Assembly (NCBI GenBank): GCA_049582065.1
Contig: JBAUTF010000129.1
Span: 1-16,089 of the forward strand
Length of the DNA stretch: 16,089 nucleotides
Reading direction: 5' to 3'
From: DATKSS01 sp049582065
Lineage (GTDB): Bacteria > Chloroflexota > Dormibacteria > Dormibacterales > Dormibacteraceae
The stretch's first letter is position 1, and each line of letters opens with the position of its first letter. Position numbers and translations under genes: made by a program. The notes under the pieces were generated by a model, which had not been told where the DNA came from, searched no databases, and saw only the letters and a list, made by a program, of their open reading frames with translations. Shown piece after piece: positions 14,701 through 16,089 of this stretch.

Positions 14701-16035
14701 GCAGTCGAGATGGCCCTGTCTCGACTCGCAGCCCAGGGCGACGTGCTGGGGGGAGAGTTCAGAAAGGCAGCGGAAGGGCGCGAATGGTGCCACCCAGACG
14801 TGCTGCGAATCCTTCGCCGCCGTTCCCTGGCGGCGCTGCGTCGCGAGGTGGAGTCGGTCGCACCCGAGGCTGTCGCCCGTTTCCTTCCGGCCTGGCATGG
14901 GATCGGCGTCAAGGCGGGTGGAGTCGACCGCCTGCTCGAGGTCGTGTTCCAGCTGCAGGGCCTGGCGCTGCCGGCGACAGTCATCGAGCGCGACGTGATC
15001 GCAAATCGAGTCGCGAACTATTCTGAGCGGCTCCTCGACGAGCTCGTCTCGATGGGCGAGGTGGTCTGGGTCGGGCGCGGTCCGCTTGGGCCGAGCGACG
15101 GCCGGGTCGCTCTCTACCTTCGCGGAGACGCGCCGAGACTCGTCCCCGAGCCCAACGACCCACCGCAGTCGGAGCTGCATGACCGCGTCCGGGCGCACCT
15201 GAAGGCGCGTGGCGCGACCTTCTACCGCGACCTCTACAACGCGGTTGGCGGCGGTGACGACGAGTTGGTCCTCGACGGCCTCTGGGACCTGGTCTGGTCG
15301 GGCGAGGTGACCAACGACACGTTTGCGCCCCTTCGCCTCCTGGGTCCCGCCGCGCGCAGGCCGGCCCGGCGCCCACGCCTTCCGCGCCTCATCCAGCCTC
15401 GCGCCACAGGGCGCTGGTCGCTGGTGGAAGACCTCGTCGGGTCAGGCGCCAATGCCACGGAGCGGCTCCACTCGGAGGCGGGCGTGCTCCTGCAGCGCCA
15501 CGGCGTCCTGACTCGCGAAGCGGTGATCGCCGAGGGGTGGCCCGGAGGTTTCGCCGGCCTGTACCCGGTGCTGCGGGCGATGGAAGAGTCGGGGCGCATC
15601 CGGCGCGGGTACTTCGTCGAAGGTCTCGGCGGCTCTCAGTTCGCACTCCCGGGGGCGGTCGACAGGCTGCGCTCCCACCGTGAAGGCGGCGGCATCGTGG
15701 CGCTGGCGGCGACCGACCCCGCCAACGCGTACGGCTCGGTGCTGCCCTGGCCCGAGTCGGATGGGAGGATGGCGCGCGCGGCCGGCGCTTTCTGCGTCCT
15801 GGAGGGCGGCCGGCTCGTCCTCTACCTGGAGCGCGGCGGGCGGTCGCTGATCACACGCGGCGAGGTCACGCTTGCCCACCTGGCGGCTCTGGTCGCCGTT
15901 GCCACCCGCGCGGGGAAGGTCGAGCTACAGAAGGTGGATGGAGCCCCTGTCATGGAGTCGCCGTTGAACGCACTGTTGCGCGAGGCGGGTTTCTCTTCGA
16001 CGCATCGCAGCCTGGTCGCGTACATGCGCATCTAG
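11713..16035 (+). CDS. lhr: Lhr-family ATP-dependent helicase
   Basis: A 1440-residue superfamily 2 DNA helicase that moves 3'-to-5' on single-stranded DNA and is linked to DNA repair. Seen, numbered from GTG 11713: Walker A APTGSGKT (44-51), TTPESL (141-146), DEIH box (167-170), motif III LSATQRP (203-209), then FVNSRRLAERIA, the HHGS segment, TSTLELGIDMGSVD and QRVGRAGHS in RecA domain 2. The Lhr core continues with winged-helix and beta-barrel parts to about residue 850, and a long C-terminal region of winged-helix type reaches the end, matching full-length Lhr (about 1500). An upstream TTG at 11677 would add 12 residues. GTG 11713 is preferred because the family begins near LDLF-P-T-W. 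No ribosome site or good -10 box precedes it. It has no frameshift or missing motif. The divergent neighbour is the Clp_N fusion gene. Confidence 0.95.
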   Translation: MGNSLDLFGPATREWFRAAFAEPTDVQERGWREVAAGRHVLMAAPTGSGKTLAAFLWCIDRLTTEPAPPEAERCRVLYVSPLKALAHDVDRNLRSPLIGIRHQMDTLGLKAPEISVAIRTGDTPADVRRSMERHPPDILITTPESLFLVLTSAARKILASVRWLIVDEIHSVAATKRGSHLALSLERLCAITRVEPQRIGLSATQRPLEEVGRFLGGTDREVAIVDAGRMKTMEVTVEVPVEDMARLSVEDEHGQIANSIWPAIYPRLLQLIQEHRSTIVFVNSRRLAERIAARVNELAGEELVRAHHGSIAREQRLLIEDQLKAGVVRGLVATSTLELGIDMGSVDLVLQIEAPPSVAAGIQRVGRAGHSVGEISRGVVIPKFRGDLLESAAVVEGMLDGRIESTVVPRKPLDVLAQQVVAMCAMDEWDVDELGRVIRRAYPYSDLGPRAFESVLDMLSGRYPSDQFVELRPRIVWDRVAGKVRGRAGAQRLAVTNAGTIPDRGLYSVNLLEDGRRVGELDEEMVYETRVGETFVLGASTWRIAEITPSQVLVTPAPGEPGKIAFWKADAPSRPVELGAALGKMVRELRALDSDAAATRLRDRAGFDDLAIKNLLAYLDDQASATGAVPDDRTIVVERFRDEVGDWRVCLLTPFGGRVHAPLALALEARLREKLGVDVRALWTDDGIAMHLPEVESPPSLEELILDPEDVQSLVSAQLPGSALFAARFRENAARSLLLPRRRPGQRTPLWQQRMRSAGLLQVAGQYPDFPILAETWREVMSDHFDMPALTALLRSIRSREVRVVAVDTERASPFASSLLFSYVGEFMYEGDAPLAERRALALTLDRELLAELLGTEDLRELLDLEAIAAVELELQGLLPERFPRDVDEAHDLLVRLGDLSIEEAGARGIPEEWLIGLQRERRAVSIRLAGETRFIAAEDAGRYREALGASLPIGLPDVFLDPGSEPFEALVRRWARTHVPFVTAEPAERWALPAPAVEMALSRLAAQGDVLGGEFRKAAEGREWCHPDVLRILRRRSLAALRREVESVAPEAVARFLPAWHGIGVKAGGVDRLLEVVFQLQGLALPATVIERDVIANRVANYSERLLDELVSMGEVVWVGRGPLGPSDGRVALYLRGDAPRLVPEPNDPPQSELHDRVRAHLKARGATFYRDLYNAVGGGDDELVLDGLWDLVWSGEVTNDTFAPLRLLGPAARRPARRPRLPRLIQPRATGRWSLVEDLVGSGANATERLHSEAGVLLQRHGVLTREAVIAEGWPGGFAGLYPVLRAMEESGRIRRGYFVEGLGGSQFALPGAVDRLRSHREGGGIVALAATDPANAYGSVLPWPESDGRMARAAGAFCVLEGGRLVLYLERGGRSLITRGEVTLAHLAALVAVATRAGKVELQKVDGAPVMESPLNALLREAGFSSTHRSLVAYMRI

Positions 16036-16089
16036 TGGACCGTACCAGCCAGATCTGGAGCATCCGACGTCCCAGACGGCCGGGCGCCC
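16035..16089 (+). CDS. Possible start of a following gene (partial, unrecognised)
   Basis: A GTG at 16035 overlaps the last base of the lhr stop (TAGTG) and opens a frame that runs to the window edge, reading MDRTSQIWSIRRPRRPGA. The overlap would suit a coupled downstream gene, but 18 residues are too few to recognise. In some relatives as I recall, lhr is followed by an endonuclease VIII gene; this text does not show the expected N terminus. It could equally be non-coding. Confidence 0.2.
   Translation, partial: MDRTSQIWSIRRPRRPGA

Noticed and set aside
14161..15198. A 345-codon - strand frame inside the lhr 3' half
   Set aside because: The sense frame is continuous Lhr sequence; the antisense text has no domain features.
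16049..16058. The palindrome CCAGATCTGG just after lhr
   Set aside because: A 10-bp palindrome with no loop and no second copy nearby; compatible with chance, and the window ends too soon to judge.

Overview
This is a GC-rich, tightly packed bacterial chromosome segment. It holds eleven complete or near-complete protein genes, one possible gene start at the right edge, and no RNA genes, insertion sequences, phage genes or CRISPR arrays that I can see. The traits are high GC, GTG/TTG starts, a Ser-Pro-rich lipoprotein linker, a small WWWDG-type membrane protein, and -10-like boxes placed directly in front of start codons. Together they suggest a high-GC soil lineage of the Actinomycetota/Chloroflexota/Dormibacterota kind. 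That is inference, and no marker gene here fixes the taxon.

Left part (1-3923, + strand). A type-III-like glutamine synthetase (probably a gamma-glutamyl-amine synthetase) and an SDR dehydrogenase lie 6 nt apart and look like the tail of an amine-catabolism operon. A secreted lipoprotein with YxFxxD motifs follows. Next is an AzlC/AzlD amino-acid exporter pair with ATGA overlap, then a 73-residue single-pass membrane protein.

Middle part (3886-9796). A long GH38 alpha-mannosidase (- strand) is divergent from a GNAT acetyltransferase (+), and their start codons meet at the same base. An M3 oligoendopeptidase F (-) is convergent with the acetyltransferase and divergent from an alpha/beta-hydrolase (+).

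Right part (9802-16089). A CcdA-like thiol-disulfide membrane transporter (+) carries an unusual GC-rich, repeat-laden stretch in its first loop. It converges, with shared stop codons, on an unusual fusion of a ClpC-type N-terminal domain with a flavin reductase-like domain (-). A full-length Lhr helicase (+) is divergent from the fusion gene and fills the rest of the window.

Four things stand out. (1) The Clp_N-flavin reductase fusion. (2) A recurring TAnnnT-N6-start-codon arrangement ahead of azlC, the GNAT gene and the hydrolase gene, which suggests leaderless transcription. (3) The apparent in-frame repeat insertion in ccdA. (4) Extreme compaction, with three convergent 3' overlaps and one zero-gap divergent pair. 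Apart from the amine-catabolism pair and azlCD, the neighbours do not form an obvious common pathway.
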